From assembly GCF_910592395.1 (NCBI RefSeq), contig NC_088319.1, positions 2,540,001 through 2,604,000 on the forward strand: a stretch of DNA of 64,000 nt, read 5' to 3'. Within the stretch, counting starts at the first letter, position 1; each line of letters starts with the position of its first letter. The DNA is from Lineus longissimus (lineage: Eukaryota; Nemertea; Pilidiophora; Heteronemertea; Lineidae). The translations under genes were made by a program, and so were the position numbers. The notes under the pieces are model-generated. The model ran no database searches, had not been told where the DNA came from, and saw only the letters and a list, made by a program, of their open reading frames with translations. This document shows, piece after piece, positions 35,093 to 47,890 of the stretch.

Positions 35093-35536
35093 GAGACAAG
35101 ACCACAATTGATTTTTTAAGCCTTTTAGCAGTTAAATTGTCAATGTTTGACCGCGACGCATCAAATACTGCGTGGGGTTGTGAATCTGAAATTTTGATAT
35201 GATATTCCGGACAGTCGGGCAAGTAAATGGTGAAAAATAAACTGGTAGTTGACCACGGAAATTTTTTGATAATCGACAAATTAGACAGACATTGATATTT
35301 CCACTCTTTTCAGCCAACTGGCAGAAAAATCTTAAAACACGCCCCCCATTACCAAACTAGCAAAATTCGAAATTAATTTTTTCATCAAATAATGTTTTTA
35401 TATCTGTAGACTTGCCACAACAAATATTTTTTCAATACCTCTCCAAATATGTACTTGAGAGTTAAAAACATGCACTCGTCTAATTGATAGGCCTCGACCC
35501 TCCAACCTATGAATATTCATTAGTGGTCTTGTCTCC
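35093..35536. mobile_element. 444-bp inverted-repeat element, copy 2
   Basis: Same length and orientation as 4841-5284 and about 97% identical by eye. The ends are GAGACAAGACCAC and its inverse. The flanks of the two copies are unrelated, which fixes the element borders. Confidence 0.8.
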
Positions 35537-35667
35537 TCATACAGATGAAAAGTATAGAAATTCAGAACCATTGGTGAATTACTCACGAAAACTGTTAGTA
35601 ACCAATGGTTTTGATGCTTTCAGTGCTAAAGTGTTTTTCATCACTATCTTTCTAACCAAAGGTACCT

Positions 35668-37245
35668 GGTTGAACTCAGGAATGTGACCAGATCACCTCA
35701 CCAAAATATAGTGGTGTTGCACAAGGCTAGATTATCCTTGGGTAGGCCTAGCCATAACTGTTTCACGGTGTTAACTAAAGTCGGTCAACTATGACATCAG
35801 CTGTCCAGTTTAGTGACGAGAGGTCAGCCAAGAACCTTTGGCCAGATCTATCAAAAAAAAAATTGCCAAGCACCAATTGTGACATTGGGCACATTGGGGA
35901 AATATGATCCATCATTTGTAAAAATCGCGTTACACTTTTAAATTGTAAAACTAGAGCTGTCTGCGATTCGATATCTTCGCTCGTTTGGATGTATCGTCGA
36001 TCGATAGAGAGTGAGATTTGAAACATCACAAGGTGCTTATTGCAATAAAGGATCGCCAACCATCGCGACGAAATCGATTCACAACTTATCGTGGAATTCT
36101 AGCCTGCTCTTGGCACAGCCTGTTGTTGTAGTCGCGAACTATAAATCAATGTTCTCGCCACCACAATCGAAGGACTTCTAGAATGGAAACACCTTTCTCG
36201 GGGTATCTTGATCTCGTCCTAACCAGACCCCGCAAAATCGTCCAAAGGAGAGCCCCCTATCGATGACTTTGTGTGCTGTAATCTGACCCGAGTCTTCCTT
36301 TACATCCAATTTCCTGAGGGTGCGACGTGAACGGAATTGACTCTGTTCTTGAGAGAGTTACGATACCCTCTCGTATAAACCTCTGACATGTCTGAGGTCA
36401 CGGCGAAGCATCAATCCATAGATGCAATTCAATTTCATGGTGCGCACCTCGGCCAATTTCGCGGAACATTTATTCCTTTGAGAAGAGAACCAAAACAGAT
36501 CGTGTGACCGCGTCAGGAGTGCTTGCACGCAAAATGCCACATCAAGAACACCGGGGACTTTGCCTTTTTTCCTGATTCTTCCAATATTTGAAGCAATAAT
36601 GGATTACATTGTTGCACGTGATACTGACGTCATGCACTGTCTTGCCAGTGATGATCAGAGCAGCATGATCGCGGTTTATAGAAGTCTAGGGATTTTTTCA
36701 GTCTGTTCACGATAAGATTCTTGTCCGATAGGTAACGCGTGTAGCAGAGGTGTGCACTTACTTAAAATGACCATCTGAAGTACAATTCAGTGCATAAAAC
36801 TCACAAATATGAAATTTTCCGTCATTTTCATTGACTCTGTCAACTCATGAATCGATGGATGATCAGCATCACGGTTTTGATCGTCGACTGCTGGACTGAA
36901 TACTTTTGTACGCCCTACCGCAAAATTATAATGAATCTCTAACTTTACATCGAGTAGAATGTTTTTCAGCTCGATCTGACAAAAGTTACCCGACTAACCT
37001 CACGTCACTAAACCGTGGTAGTGTGATCACAAATATTGTACGGTAACACAGCCCTGGGCAGCCGGTGTCATAGTTGACCGGCTTTAGTTGACACCGTGAA
37101 AGATCATTGGTCAGGCCTACCCAAGGATAATCTATTGTGCAACACCACTATATTTTGGTAAATAAAATAAAATAAAGGTGCATAGTTGAACTCGAGAATA
37201 CGATCAGATCATTTATTTGGTCGTATTCCTGAGTTCAACTATGCA
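35668..37245. mobile_element. 1.6-kb element with long inverted ends
   Basis: The left end (35668-35795) and right end (about 37070-37210) are reverse complements with differences: both carry CACCACTATATTTTGG, GATTATCCTTGGGTAGGCC and GGTCAACTATGACA in inverted sense. A short hairpin at 37178-37248 repeats the outermost sequence (GTGCATAGTTGAACTCGAG and its inverse), as if a second end had been added. The interior of about 1.25 kb encodes nothing recognisable. Confidence 0.6.
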
Positions 37246-37259
37246 CACTAGGCCAGAAC

Positions 37260-38470
37260 GATATGAAACACATAAGGGCCCACGTTTTTATTCAGTAGTT
37301 ATAAGGCCATTCAATGGGGTCGTTTTTAACAAACACCCTGTATACGATCTTAATCATTGACAACAGAATAACTAACGACTTGTCAGATAAACGAATTTTA
37401 TTTTACGCCCTTTTAAGCATGTATTTTACAAACATACCCGTTTCGCTCTTGCATTTTTTTATCAAAAAATATTTGAAAAATCCCAGACACAGTGGTAGGC
37501 CAACATGTAGTATTGATATTTTTTCTGAAGTTCAATCGGTGAAAATATATATTACAATCAATAATAATACATTGCCTTTATTTGTTTTACTCGAGTTTAA
37601 TTTTTTTGGAAATTTTTCTCGTAAATTATTTATCGGTACGCGATAATTCCAATATTTTCCAGGGAAACTTTAAGAGCACTAACATATCAAAAAATTACCG
37701 GCGAGTATTTCTAGGGCTCATAAATGATATATAATCATTACATGACTATCGCCAATCTCGACACCTGATTGGACAGACAACGTCATGTGACCGTCCACTG
37801 TTCACGGGGTTGAAAGGGCGCAGTGAACTTTCAGAATTCGTCAATTTTTCGCCAATAGTGTGTTGGGAATTCCCAGTGGTCAAGAGATGAAGAAAATATA
37901 ATATTCTTTCTCGGGCAGTACAAGTTTCTTTGTCCCTGAAGACGAAAAACTCATACACTGCTTCCCGGCGGCCTCGAGCGATATCATAACACTGGAACTT
38001 TCCTTGGCGCCGAGATACCTTTTGGACATGATGATTAAGATTGAAAAAGACGAAGTTTTGGAAGGGAAATGGCGGACTCCGTTGCCCCATGCACATGACA
38101 AAATTCCATCTCTTATCGCATCAAGCAATTCTGAGGTGATCGCTTACATGTAGCTTAATAAACCACATATCAACAGCAAAAAGTTAAGAAATTTGTTAAA
38201 AGAAATTAAGACTTGAGAACAAGGACTCTTGCTGTTAACTGTCAATTTTTCGAGGGCGTTTATTTTCGCGAAAAATCCTCGACTCGCGAATATATAGAAA
38301 ACGCAATAGTTTCATTGGAAAAAGCGAAAGAAGTCACGTAATGTGTCAAATAGAAATATTGAATTTGTTCTTAAAATGTTTGAGAAACGAAAGATAAAGA
38401 GAGGCGAAGATTTAGCGGTTGGCAGCCACCGCTTTACTTTCCCCAACCAGAACCCTAAGCACTGAATCTT
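37260..38470. other. No gene seen
   Basis: Frames at 37314-37646 (plus) and 37746-38128 (minus) lack domains, splice borders and start context. The first is AT-rich and probably chance. Confidence 0.45.
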
Positions 38471-38474
38471 TTGG

Positions 38475-38650
38475 ACAAATTCAATTTAGCTCAGCTGGTC
38501 AGAGAATGGTCGCAATTTGCAAGTTCCCAGGAAAAACTAAGGCCATTTCCTCTCTTTGACGAGTAATCTATACCCAATAAGGCATCGCATTGACAGGGCG
38601 CTGCCTTCCAATCCGATGCCAATTTCACGCAATCGAATCCCGGGGAATGG
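38475..38650 (+). repeat. tRNA-like fragments
   Basis: An A-box-like TTTAGCTCAGCTGGTCAGAG at about 38485 and a B-box-like GCAATCGAATCCCGGGG at about 38627 are 140 bases apart, too far for one tRNA. It may be two overlapping SINE heads or one with an insert. Confidence 0.3.
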
Positions 38651-38881
38651 TCACAATCACCAGCCTGACCTCTGTGAACTGCTGCTGGCTGCAAATAGCC
38701 ATCAGAGCGCTAGACCGGCCAGGCTTGTCCCTATCAACAAGAGGGACGGACTGTGATATCAAAATGGGGCGTTTTCATTCGCCAAGTACACACAGTTTTA
38801 CGGTAATGTATTTCCACGTGACAGCTGACGTCACACATCACATTACGAAAAGACACTACGTTTACTTGCCCTTGTCAGTTT

Positions 38882-39055
38882 AGGCCAATCGGCCCCCATG
38901 GAGGTTGTTTCGTGGGGTCTAAAATCAAGATTTGCCTTGATATCCCTTTGATAAGACAGTAGAAATAATCGGAATTTAGGCCTAGGTGCGAGCGGGCTAG
39001 GTGCGAGCGGGCTCTGTTTGAAGACAATCGACCGTGTATTGGACAAGGCCTGCAT
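38882..39055 (+). repeat. Family H repeat
   Basis: Landmarks CATGGAGGTTGTTTCGTGGG, AATCAAGATTTGCCTTGATA and GACCGTGTATTGGACAAGGC. It contains a private tandem duplication of TAGGTGCGAGCGGGC. Confidence 0.65.
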
Positions 39056-39424
39056 TCTGCAAGGTAAAGGACAAATAAAACGTAATGGATAAAGCAGACG
39101 TCATCATTTCGCAAGACAAACATCGTTTTTCCGAAAAAGGCATATCGCCGTTTCTGCCTATGACAACACAAGATAATGTATGATCAAATCAGTACATCAT
39201 CATGCCAGCTGATCAGTTCAGAGCGATATATCATAAAAGATGACGTTGTCGCATCACGCCCGACTCGTTATTATCATACATAGTGTCCTCAATCACACAT
39301 TTCACCGATCACTGCACAGTTTGATAACCATGCAACATTTAGTGAACTGCAGAGACTTCTACTGGCGATGAGTGAAATTAATAAACACCACGTCAATAAA
39401 CATACGTTTATTGCCATTGCCTTT

Positions 39425-39591
39425 GTAGAAGTTTAAAATGTCCTGGGATAAAATGTCCGGGAACAAAGGATTCTATTATGCGCTGAGCTATTGACGGTCA
39501 TTGCCTCTATAGAACCATATGCCATAATCTGTCAGAATACAATAGGCCCGGACACTTTTTCTAGGGGGGACACTTTTTACTTTTACACCGG
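39425..39591. repeat. Family X repeat, copy 1
   Basis: Shares GTAGAAGTTTAAAATGTCCT at one end and ACACCGG at the other with 43113-43280, including the block AACAAAGGATTCTATTATGC. About 170 bp, non-coding. Confidence 0.65.
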
Positions 39592-40945
39592 TTTGGGGCA
39601 ATCGAGTCATCACTTATTCGTGAGCAGGGCAATATCATATAACACAATTATTAAGAAAATACAAGCCATGATTATCATCAGCTAATTCATCAAATAATTT
39701 CCTACAGATTTATCGTAGTTGGTAATAAGGGTCGTTGCAGTTTCATTCGTTTATTCGAGTTCATTAAATGAGGCGGCAGATTATGCTTTCTGTTTTTTTC
39801 CAGTTTCATCAGTAAGCTGTTTTTCTGAAAGTGTTTGACGTTTTTCCGTGTTTCAACTCTCAGATAATAGAAAATAGTGTTTTCTCTATTTTTTAGTCGG
39901 CATAACTCCTGGCGCGAAAACTTAACGCTCTGCTCGTCGAGTGGAATTTGTCATCCTAATCCTAATCTCAATAGCACGATGGTAACGCCATCCTGGGCGT
40001 AGCTAGCGTCAACGGGGGGAGGGCAAGTTCCCCCTTGCCATTGTCATAAATGTCAGTGTCGTTGAGCATCAGGGTAATCGAGAACAACTTTAGAGCAGTT
40101 TTCATGGGACCACACCAAACCAGACCAGACTAGACCAAACCACGTCGCCCCCGACGTCTTGAATGACCTAGTCTCGAAAGCATGTGCAGCGTTTACACGT
40201 AGCAAATGCTAAAATTGAGATGGTCCACATTTTAGACCACATTGAACGAGATAAGACCAGATGCATTGGCGGGCGTTTACACGGCAGATCAATCTAGACC
40301 GATCCGGATCGATCTACCAACGCATGGAACAGCACAAAGATAGCTGCAGGGAGGGCTCCCTCGGCAAAAGCATCTGTCAAATCTAAGAATACCGTCGGAG
40401 TTTTCATTTTTTCACTGCGGTATTTGGTAATGGGAACCGATACTGTATTGTAGAAGTTGTTTGGCAGCCCAGCGCTCGTAATATGAAATACCTTTAAATA
40501 CTCGCCTCCTCCTTTAAATTAGCGAATGTGGCTGCTTGTGCCGCGAATGATTGAGGAGACAGTTGTGACCTGGACAGATTATTTCATGCCGCCGTAAACA
40601 CCATCACGTATGTATATGTTTTTATATTGGAACTGGAAGTTGGCGTGTTGATGAAGCAGAATTATATCAGAGAGAAAGTATGTGATAATTTACAACATTT
40701 TTGTCGATTAATTAAAAAATATAATGTATTTAAGTGAGACAAGCATTGGCATTATCTTGTATTCTTCGAGTCTCAGAGTATCAGAGACCTGAATGCTAAT
40801 AGGCTCGAAATCTTTGAGTGGAAACCGGCTTGTTAAGTCATCGTCGGAGCTTTTGGTTAAGAGTTTCCCCTTGTCTGTGCATCTGGGAAAAGTGACTGGT
40901 TTCACCTCGGATATTTCGTATTTTGTCGGCACCAAAAAGATAGCC

Positions 40946-41041
40946 ATGCGCCTGTTTCTACTCGTGGCGATGCTGATGGCAGCCTTCCCCGGCGCGGACT
41001 GTCAGAGATCCAATTGCGGCGTCGGAATAAGTCTGCTTTGA
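40946..41041 (+). CDS. Candidate signal-peptide exon
   Basis: ATG in a good context (AGCCATGC) opens MRLFLLVAMLMAAFPGADC, a textbook signal peptide with a likely cleavage after GADC or GA. It continues QRSNCGVGISLL and stops. Either it is a 31-residue ORF or the exon is spliced before the stop; candidate donors (GTCGGA, GTCTGC) are weak. A transmembrane-encoding frame starts about 390 bases downstream, so together they could encode a small single-pass type I membrane protein. Confidence 0.35.
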   Translation: MRLFLLVAMLMAAFPGADCQRSNCGVGISLL

Positions 41042-41089
41042 CAAAGCCCAAGGGGCGACTCACCCTGTGCGCGCCTGACATCATCAACA

Positions 41090-41345
41090 TATAGTATTAC
41101 TAGTATTGTTATCATCATTATTATCAATATCATTTTTATCTTGAAAACCCCTGAACCCGAACTTTACAAACTCAGTACACACTGATTTCAGACTGTAACG
41201 AAGATCTCACCAAAACTGAATGTAACTGTAGAATTTCCTAGACATGTCCAAAACCACCTCACAACACTTGCGGAAATCGTTATTAGTGATCAGCATTTAC
41301 TCTCTCGCTACATCGAGGAGGCGCATGGAGGATAATAGGTGACCT
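41090..41345 (+). repeat. SINE-body-like repeat, second copy
   Basis: An ATT/ATC-rich tract is followed by AACCCCTGAACCCGAACTTT and further sequence matching 12180-12410 (including CCACCTCACAACACTTGC). It sits between the signal-peptide frame and the transmembrane frame, that is, in the supposed intron. Confidence 0.65.
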
Positions 41346-41426
41346 GCAGTCCCGGGATTTATCTTATTCTAACATTAATACAGTCGTAGACTTCGAATAT
41401 CCAGTTGACATTATTTAAACCTGTAG

Positions 41427-41560
41427 CTGTCTGGGTGATCGTCGTGATAGTATTTGCTATTCTTGTCCTCCTGGGTCTGGTTCTGTTGGCTGTGTTGTGC
41501 TGCGTCTGTAGGAAGAAACGGGCTACCCAGCCACCGATGGAAGGACACGATAATGAGTAA
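41427..41560 (+). CDS. Candidate transmembrane plus cytoplasmic-tail exon
   Basis: A frame ending at TAA 41558-41560 encodes VWVIVVIVFAILVLLGLVLL, then AVLCCVCRKKR and the tail ATQPPMEGHDNE. This is a single hydrophobic helix followed by palmitoylatable cysteines and a basic stop-transfer patch. Possible acceptors are CCTGTAG at 41426, ATCCAG at 41404 or GTCGTAG near 41386; an in-frame stop upstream rules out a longer exon. No ATG lies upstream in frame. The most natural partner is the signal-peptide frame at 40946, but no clean donor links them. Confidence 0.4.
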
Positions 41561-41999
41561 TCCATTAACATGGACTGATTTGGAAACTGGAGCTGTACCA
41601 CTGGCCCGTGAAAAGAAGATCTCGATAGCCACGCAATTGACCAAAAACTCATCCTTGACTACACACATGACATAATCATGTTGTTGTCATATCAGCGAGA
41701 ACCTGCCCGGTTCAATTCTGAACATATCCCCGAGGTATTGAAGGCCATGGGTGTCTATAGAGCGGTACCTTAATCCGTCAACACACACTAGGTATTGAAG
41801 GACACATGCTGACATAATACTCTAGCTTAGCGTGGACTGTAGTTCAAATTTGATTCAAATCGCTCATTCTATCGCAAGAGCGGGTGAAAAAGAGCATTCC
41901 ATCCGTCGCCCATCCTCCAACCCAATCCACGATAACACTGTCTGATTCCTTCAATACACCATAGATGGCGATGTTGCCGTTTTCAGACTTGATCTCCTT

Positions 42000-42046
42000 T
42001 GTGTGAGGAGAAAATCGGTAGATATGGATCTATCGAAGGTAAGACA
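42000..42046 (+). other. Possible splice donor and small exon
   Basis: TTTTCAG (ending near 41986) and, 60 bases on, ATGGATCTATCGAAG|GTAAGAC form an acceptor-donor pair around a short segment with an ATG. No partner exon was identified. Confidence 0.2.
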
Positions 42047-43112
42047 TGGTAGAAGAAAGTTGTTTACCTGTTATCTTTAGGTGTTTTAGATTCATTACAA
42101 CTATATTGTACTAGAAATCGACCCGTGGAGAAGTAATTGTTTGAAGATAGGGAGCAGGTGACTAGATAATATGGGGAGGGGGCAATGGCAATGTAACCTG
42201 ATTGTTAGTTTAAAGGACTTCTTTGCAGACCATGTTCTGTGTAAACGAAGATCCTTAACGATCTGCCTGGATTGATCATATCTTTGCCTGCCCTCTGTCG
42301 CGATGAGAACAACGATAAAAGGACATCTTGTATGCTACCTGAAAATGCATTGTTACCTGTAATTGTCTAGCTATAATATCATGGTAGGTGAATCAGTGTA
42401 TCCCAAGACCTAGGATGGATAGATAACAAGTTATCTGAACTGACATTCCATGATTGTACTTTTGATTCAATCGATAAACGTGTAGAAAAAACAAAGTTAC
42501 GGTTGAGTTATGGTGGCAGCAATGACTTCCGGCCAAAACCACAACACGACTCACGGGCACTCCCGAGGTCACGCCCAAGGTCCAGTGGGGAGAACGTAAA
42601 CTTGCCTCCATCCCAGCTTTAGAAGATTGGAATAAGCTGTGCATCTGTATGTACATGTACCTGTACATAAGTCGAATAGCTACCATGCGGAGTTAACATT
42701 GACACCGACTACACCTAGGTAATTAAACACGTGCCTAAGATTCTTTTATATTTTATTATTATTGTAAGTTATCATTGCTTAAACATCCCGCCCCCGCCTT
42801 CAGCGCGAAAAATGAAACTTTGTTCCACATGGAGAGAATGTGTCTACATGGAGAAAATGTGTCTAATCTTGCATGATGTTCAGGCGAAATGAAGTGATTT
42901 TTGGGTTCACCAGCAGCAATATGTGAATTTAAAGGTGCCGCGAGGCAGGGGCAAGGACGGCCTGATATAGTTTAACTCAGCCACTGATAGGTGTCGCTGT
43001 ACATTACGCTGTACATTGTAGTTCACGCTTGGTGAGGGATATTCTTCACTGAGAGATGGTGTCCTCAACCGTTGCGTACCAACTGAAGGGCCCCATAACC
43101 CCTTGGTCCCGG

Positions 43113-43280
43113 TGTAGAAGTTTAAAATGTCCTAGGATAGAATGCCCGGGAAACAAAGGATTCTATTATGCGCTTCAGTCTCTGAGCTATTGTCTGTCAG
43201 GGTCTCTATAGAACCATATTACAGAATACAATAGGGCTGGACACTTTTTCCAGGGGGGCATTTGTTACTGTTACACCGGC
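43113..43280. repeat. Family X repeat, copy 2
   Basis: Matches 39425-39591 with small indels, including an extra CAGTCTCTGAGC block. Confidence 0.65.
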
Positions 43281-43974
43281 CTAAAATCATAATTATCAAA
43301 TACCAATAAGTATTTACAGACGACTCTTTCGCACAATAAGGGTATGTATCAAAGGCCAACGCCCTTCGTTGAAAGTTTGAAATTGTTTAAATACGAACTA
43401 AATATAAATTTCAACATTGCCGTTGTGTAGAAAGGTATACAAATACTGTAAGTTTCGAGTTTCAGCAAATTCGTACGCATAACAACTGTACTGCGGCATT
43501 GTGTACAACTGTATTCTATTTTCCTGGACCACCAGTGTAATCATGGACGGTGTACCCCTTTAAGCGCGGCCTAATACTGGAATTTCCAAGGGTAAAACGA
43601 TGAAAAATGCGTCCTATTCCAGGATCAGGCACAGTGATTTCCTTTCTAAATACATATCCGAGAAAGTGAGTTCGAAGACGTTAAACAAAAAATGATAGTT
43701 GTCCTTCATTGGGCCTCAAGTATTTGATTGTAAATAAGATGTTGAACCTTGGGTACTTGAGGCCCGGAAACATACTATTTCATCACCTGGCAACATGACC
43801 ACTTCCGTGGTTCGATGGTTTATCTTTATATCATATCTGTGATCAAATATTATCATTGCCCAGATTTCGGAAGGTGAGTGAAGGAAGGTCATTGTAAAAG
43901 CCAATTACCGCTTTATGACTATCATTCAGCGGTGAATATATTCTAACTTTATGTTTTATGTACACTTTATATTC

Positions 43975-44315
43975 TCGAAATCCGTTGATGTACATGTTAC
44001 GGCAATGAAGAAACTCCAAGTCTTCATCAACAGCTGCCCACGTAGGATCCTTCACCTCAAATGGACAGACCGTGTAACAAACAAGGACCTGTGGAAAAGA
44101 GCAAACGAGGTCCCAGTTGAGATCAATAATGGAGCTTGATAGGACATACACTGAGGAAACTGCCATCCAGCATCACCCGTTAAGCCCTCAACTGCAACCC
44201 ACAGGGGAAGAGAAAATGGGAAGACCGCGGAACAGCTGGCGACGAGACGAAGGCCATAGCATGATGATAGGTCACTCTTGGCGGGATCGGAATTGGAGAG
44301 GAGCGCTATAGGGAC
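43975..44315 (+). pseudogene. LINE reverse-transcriptase C-terminal remnant
   Basis: The first part reads MKKLQVFINSCPRRILHLKW, then RVTNKDLWKRANEVPVEI, the conserved region after the polymerase domain of many non-LTR retrotransposons. After a stop the reading moves between frames: LPSSITR, NPQGKRK and finally GRPRNSWRRDEG, with DRNWRGAL at the end. This is the order expected in an intact element, so the copy is decayed by frameshifts and a stop. Confidence 0.7.
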
Positions 44316-44319
44316 AGAA

Positions 44320-47300
44320 GACGAGGAGGGAAAGTTGTTAGCGGCCTCAATGCTCTCAGAGGAGTGAAGGCCAGGCTTAAGTAAGTTAGCAAAGTATAAA
44401 AGTAATATCAAGAATTGATTCTTGGTATTAAATGTACGCATATGGTACGGTATGCGTGTGCAGTGGTCAACAGAGGATTTTGAATATCGCCACCCGGATC
44501 GTCTCTACATGTTTGACGTGATACTCTCAGCATGTTATGAGGAGTTGACATCGCGACAGAATTTCTATCCTTCGACGGAGACACCAAGTCTAAGACTGGG
44601 TCTGAGAAGGAGGCATACACCGTGCTCGCGCATTCATTCAATGTTTCTACTCACGCCGCGGAACACTCAAACATGCCCGTCCCATTCTGCTGGCGTGAAT
44701 GGAGACTGATGCCCCACACGTTACGGCAAGGTCGCCGTGTTTACAAGGCGCCACGCCTCGTAAATCGCCAGTCTCTTCCATTGAGATGGTCGGGTTTGGA
44801 GTGGTTGACCTTTGGCTATGGCTCTATTGAGAGGTGGCGACTGTCTCTGAGAGGATTAACGGACCGAAAGAGGCACATGCGTTGGCTGAGATCGCATTGC
44901 AATGCTTCAAATAATACTCCGTTTGAACGAAGATCGAGAGTGAAAGTACAGAGCGCAAATCAATTCAATGGAGCATCTCATAATGGACATCTCTTTATAA
45001 AGGACATCGTCTCTAAGGGCACTAGTTGTGGGCCTGAAGTTGTTTTTTTCGATTCATCTTGACCCCTCTAATCAGAAAACCTCTCTCATTGGGACAGCAC
45101 CCACTGGGTCGTGAGCGACATCGGCGATTCGCAAAACAAGCCTTTTAACACACGTATTTATATGCCATTGGCCAACTGTCAGTTGAAAATAGTGATATCG
45201 TGCTAATACTAACCGCTCATGAGGTGAACAATTTCCTGTTAATGGACAGTTTCCTTTTAATGGCTGTTTGGGGGTAAGCAATTCTGGACATGTTTAAGAA
45301 AACTTTAGACAAATTTATTTCCGCATCCTTACGTGCTATTTTGCCCCAGAAGAAGGAAGCACAACAATGTCTACGCAAACATGAAAATCTGAATTCGTCG
45401 CCTGACCACATAATAACAGGGTAGATTTCATTGAAACAACGTGAAAAGGCCTTCGCATGACACTAACGAACAAAAACCGAACAATGCCGAAGGCAGAATC
45501 GTGGCGGCTCGGGTATTTCCGGGAATGGCGCCAATAACTTTGCGGCGACACTGGTGGGTGAAAATATCAATTGGTTACAAATTGTTTGACAATGAGATAG
45601 AGACTTATTCACTGGTGTGCGTGATTGCAAATAAAAGAGAGTGAGATTTATATTTTTTGAAAGTTTTTGTGGGGTCGATATGGGTCATGTCGCCGCACGA
45701 GTTGAGGTGTGAGGTCGTCAGCAAATACTTAAAGTAACAATGTGTCTGTAAATTGTTAAGATACCGGTAGTAATGACTAGCGTATAAGCAGGCACGGGAA
45801 GGATATGCATCAGTATCAAAAGTTGGGATGGAAGTCGTTGGCGAATTGGCGGAGTCCCCGTGTGTCTAGTGTGTTAATCACCTCAGTTCTGTCATTCAAA
45901 TGAGATCGGCATAGACCCCGGCCCCGGTCTCCCACATATCAAATCATTTTAAAGATAAGGTTTCACTAAATTTGTCCAGGCCAAATTGGGCATCATTTAG
46001 TCGGATCGTAGTGTTATGTTATCAAAAATGCAGCCAATATTTTGAGAAACGTCCAGTACTAAGTACATGTGTACCAGTTTTTTGACAGTAGGGGGCCGCG
46101 CGATTTAAAATCTAGGCGATCGAATAATTTATTTTTCCCAATCAGTTCTGATTAATTTTTTTCGATTGAGCCTTCAATCTTGATCAGTAGAGTTGGAACG
46201 AATGGCCCTTACACTAAGAGACAATGGGCAGCCTCGACTGAGGCATGTCTATGACGGGATTCACGCCACCTCTCTTAAACTGCGTGAAGTGACGAGATAT
46301 AAGAAGATTTAACACCATCTTCAGCCATATCGTCTCATTTGTGTCGAGTTCGCCAACACCTAGTGACCAAAATCTAAAGGTGTTGCCGAAAGACAGCGAC
46401 GGGTATTTCCATTTGGTCGAGAAAAAAACGTCATTCAGTTTGAAATAAACACAACCTGGTAAACGTTCTAAGTATCGACTTCAACTTTTTTTGTTTTTGT
46501 GTGTAATGTTGTATACGATGATTATAAATGCACCGATGACGGTCCTGGTAATTTCCCATCAATATGGGTCAAGGCGTAGGACTTTGACACCCCAAAGGCC
46601 TACTAGGCGCTGCTTTTTAACTTCCTCATTACTTTCTTATGACTGTCAACAAAGTTTTTTAGTTGCCAAGGACAATGCAAGTCAACAATTACTTCATTGA
46701 CATGAACTGTACTGGCTCACATACTAGTACATGCATGACTGGGGTGTTTGTCGCTCTCTTTCATCCGCCTATAAAATAACAAGGCATATTTTTCTAACAC
46801 CACAGCTGACACTTGATATTCATCAAAACCAAATTTGGACTCTTTAAAACCAACACATCAAAGGCCTCTCGACCTACGTGGCCCAAAACAGCTTGCTTTC
46901 AACATCATGTAGTTTACTAATCAATCTATTTAGTATTTATCTTGGAAAAAACATAACTACGGGTATGTTTTCTGAAGAAAGGGTAAAAGTCATTCGAGAA
47001 CAAAATTCTGTATGTAGAAATGTACTGAGAACTCTGCGGCCGTGACGGAGTCCTGTAACGACGAAAATGGTGATGTAACTGACGGACATCGCCTGCCCGA
47101 AAGGTATTTACAAGAGTGACTAGTTCCCAGAAAGTAACTAAATCGATATGTAATAAGATTGGTCATTGTCGGCGAGAAACAAAGCAAAAAATCAAGTGGG
47201 CAGCTTGAAGTGACTACCTATTGAGAAAAGTCTTATCTGAACAGAAGATTAGGGATTTTCTCATCTTCTGGTAAAAATCCGCTGCCCGCGCCGTTATCCC

Positions 47301-47750
47301 GTGGGAGGTGGGATGAATGTGGGTGTAGCTCAAAGGGAAGCTTTAAATGATCATGTACATTCCCCCATAAAAAAGGTTTTTGAGTTATTTATAGCTGTTT
47401 TTTATCGCATCACTGATCGCATCAATGATCGATTTCCCAGCAAGTTGGGGTGTGGCGCGTGGGCCTACTCTCTTCCTACTTACCAAAGGCCTAGTAAAAA
47501 GGCACCAGTGTGTCGTACTAATGTGTCATGCCTATTTATACTCACATCTCAACTGCCTTGCTTTATGTGCATATCTGATGCGAGATGAGATCATCGCTTT
47601 GAAGGAAAACCCAAAGTAAATTATGATAGTAAATTGTTCTTCCTTTATGAGATCATCTCTTGAGGCATACTCGCAAGGTCAATCTAGAAACTCGACTCCG
47701 AAATTAAAGCGACTTTTTACGTGTTTTACCCCTTGCCTCGATGATAAAAG
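44320..47750. other. No supported gene
   Basis: Overlapping frames at 44422-45062 (plus) and 45072-45551 (minus) are open but have no domain, no consistent splice borders and no strand preference. Nothing else is recognised in this stretch. Confidence 0.45.
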
Positions 47751-47754
47751 AATT

Positions 47755-47890
47755 CAGGCCTAACCAATACTTTATTGCCTTTAAACAAAGCCCGCTCGTA
47801 CCTAGGCATAAATTCCCATCGTTTTACTGTCTTATCAAATGGTTATCAGAGCAAATTTTGATAACATCGGCCCCCACGTAAGAGCTTTTG
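47755..47890 (-). repeat. Family H repeat, minus-strand copy
   Basis: Carries AAAGCCCGCTCGTACCTAGG and GCAAATTTTGATAACATCGG, the inverse of the plus-strand copies. Confidence 0.6.

Noticed and set aside
37314-37646. 110-codon plus-strand frame
   Set aside because: AT-rich, no ATG context, no splice border and no domain; the hydrophobic look comes from T-rich codons.
44422-45062. Two overlapping plus-strand frames of 95 and 146 codons
   Set aside because: They follow a decayed LINE, have no domain, and no splice or promoter signal distinguishes them from chance.
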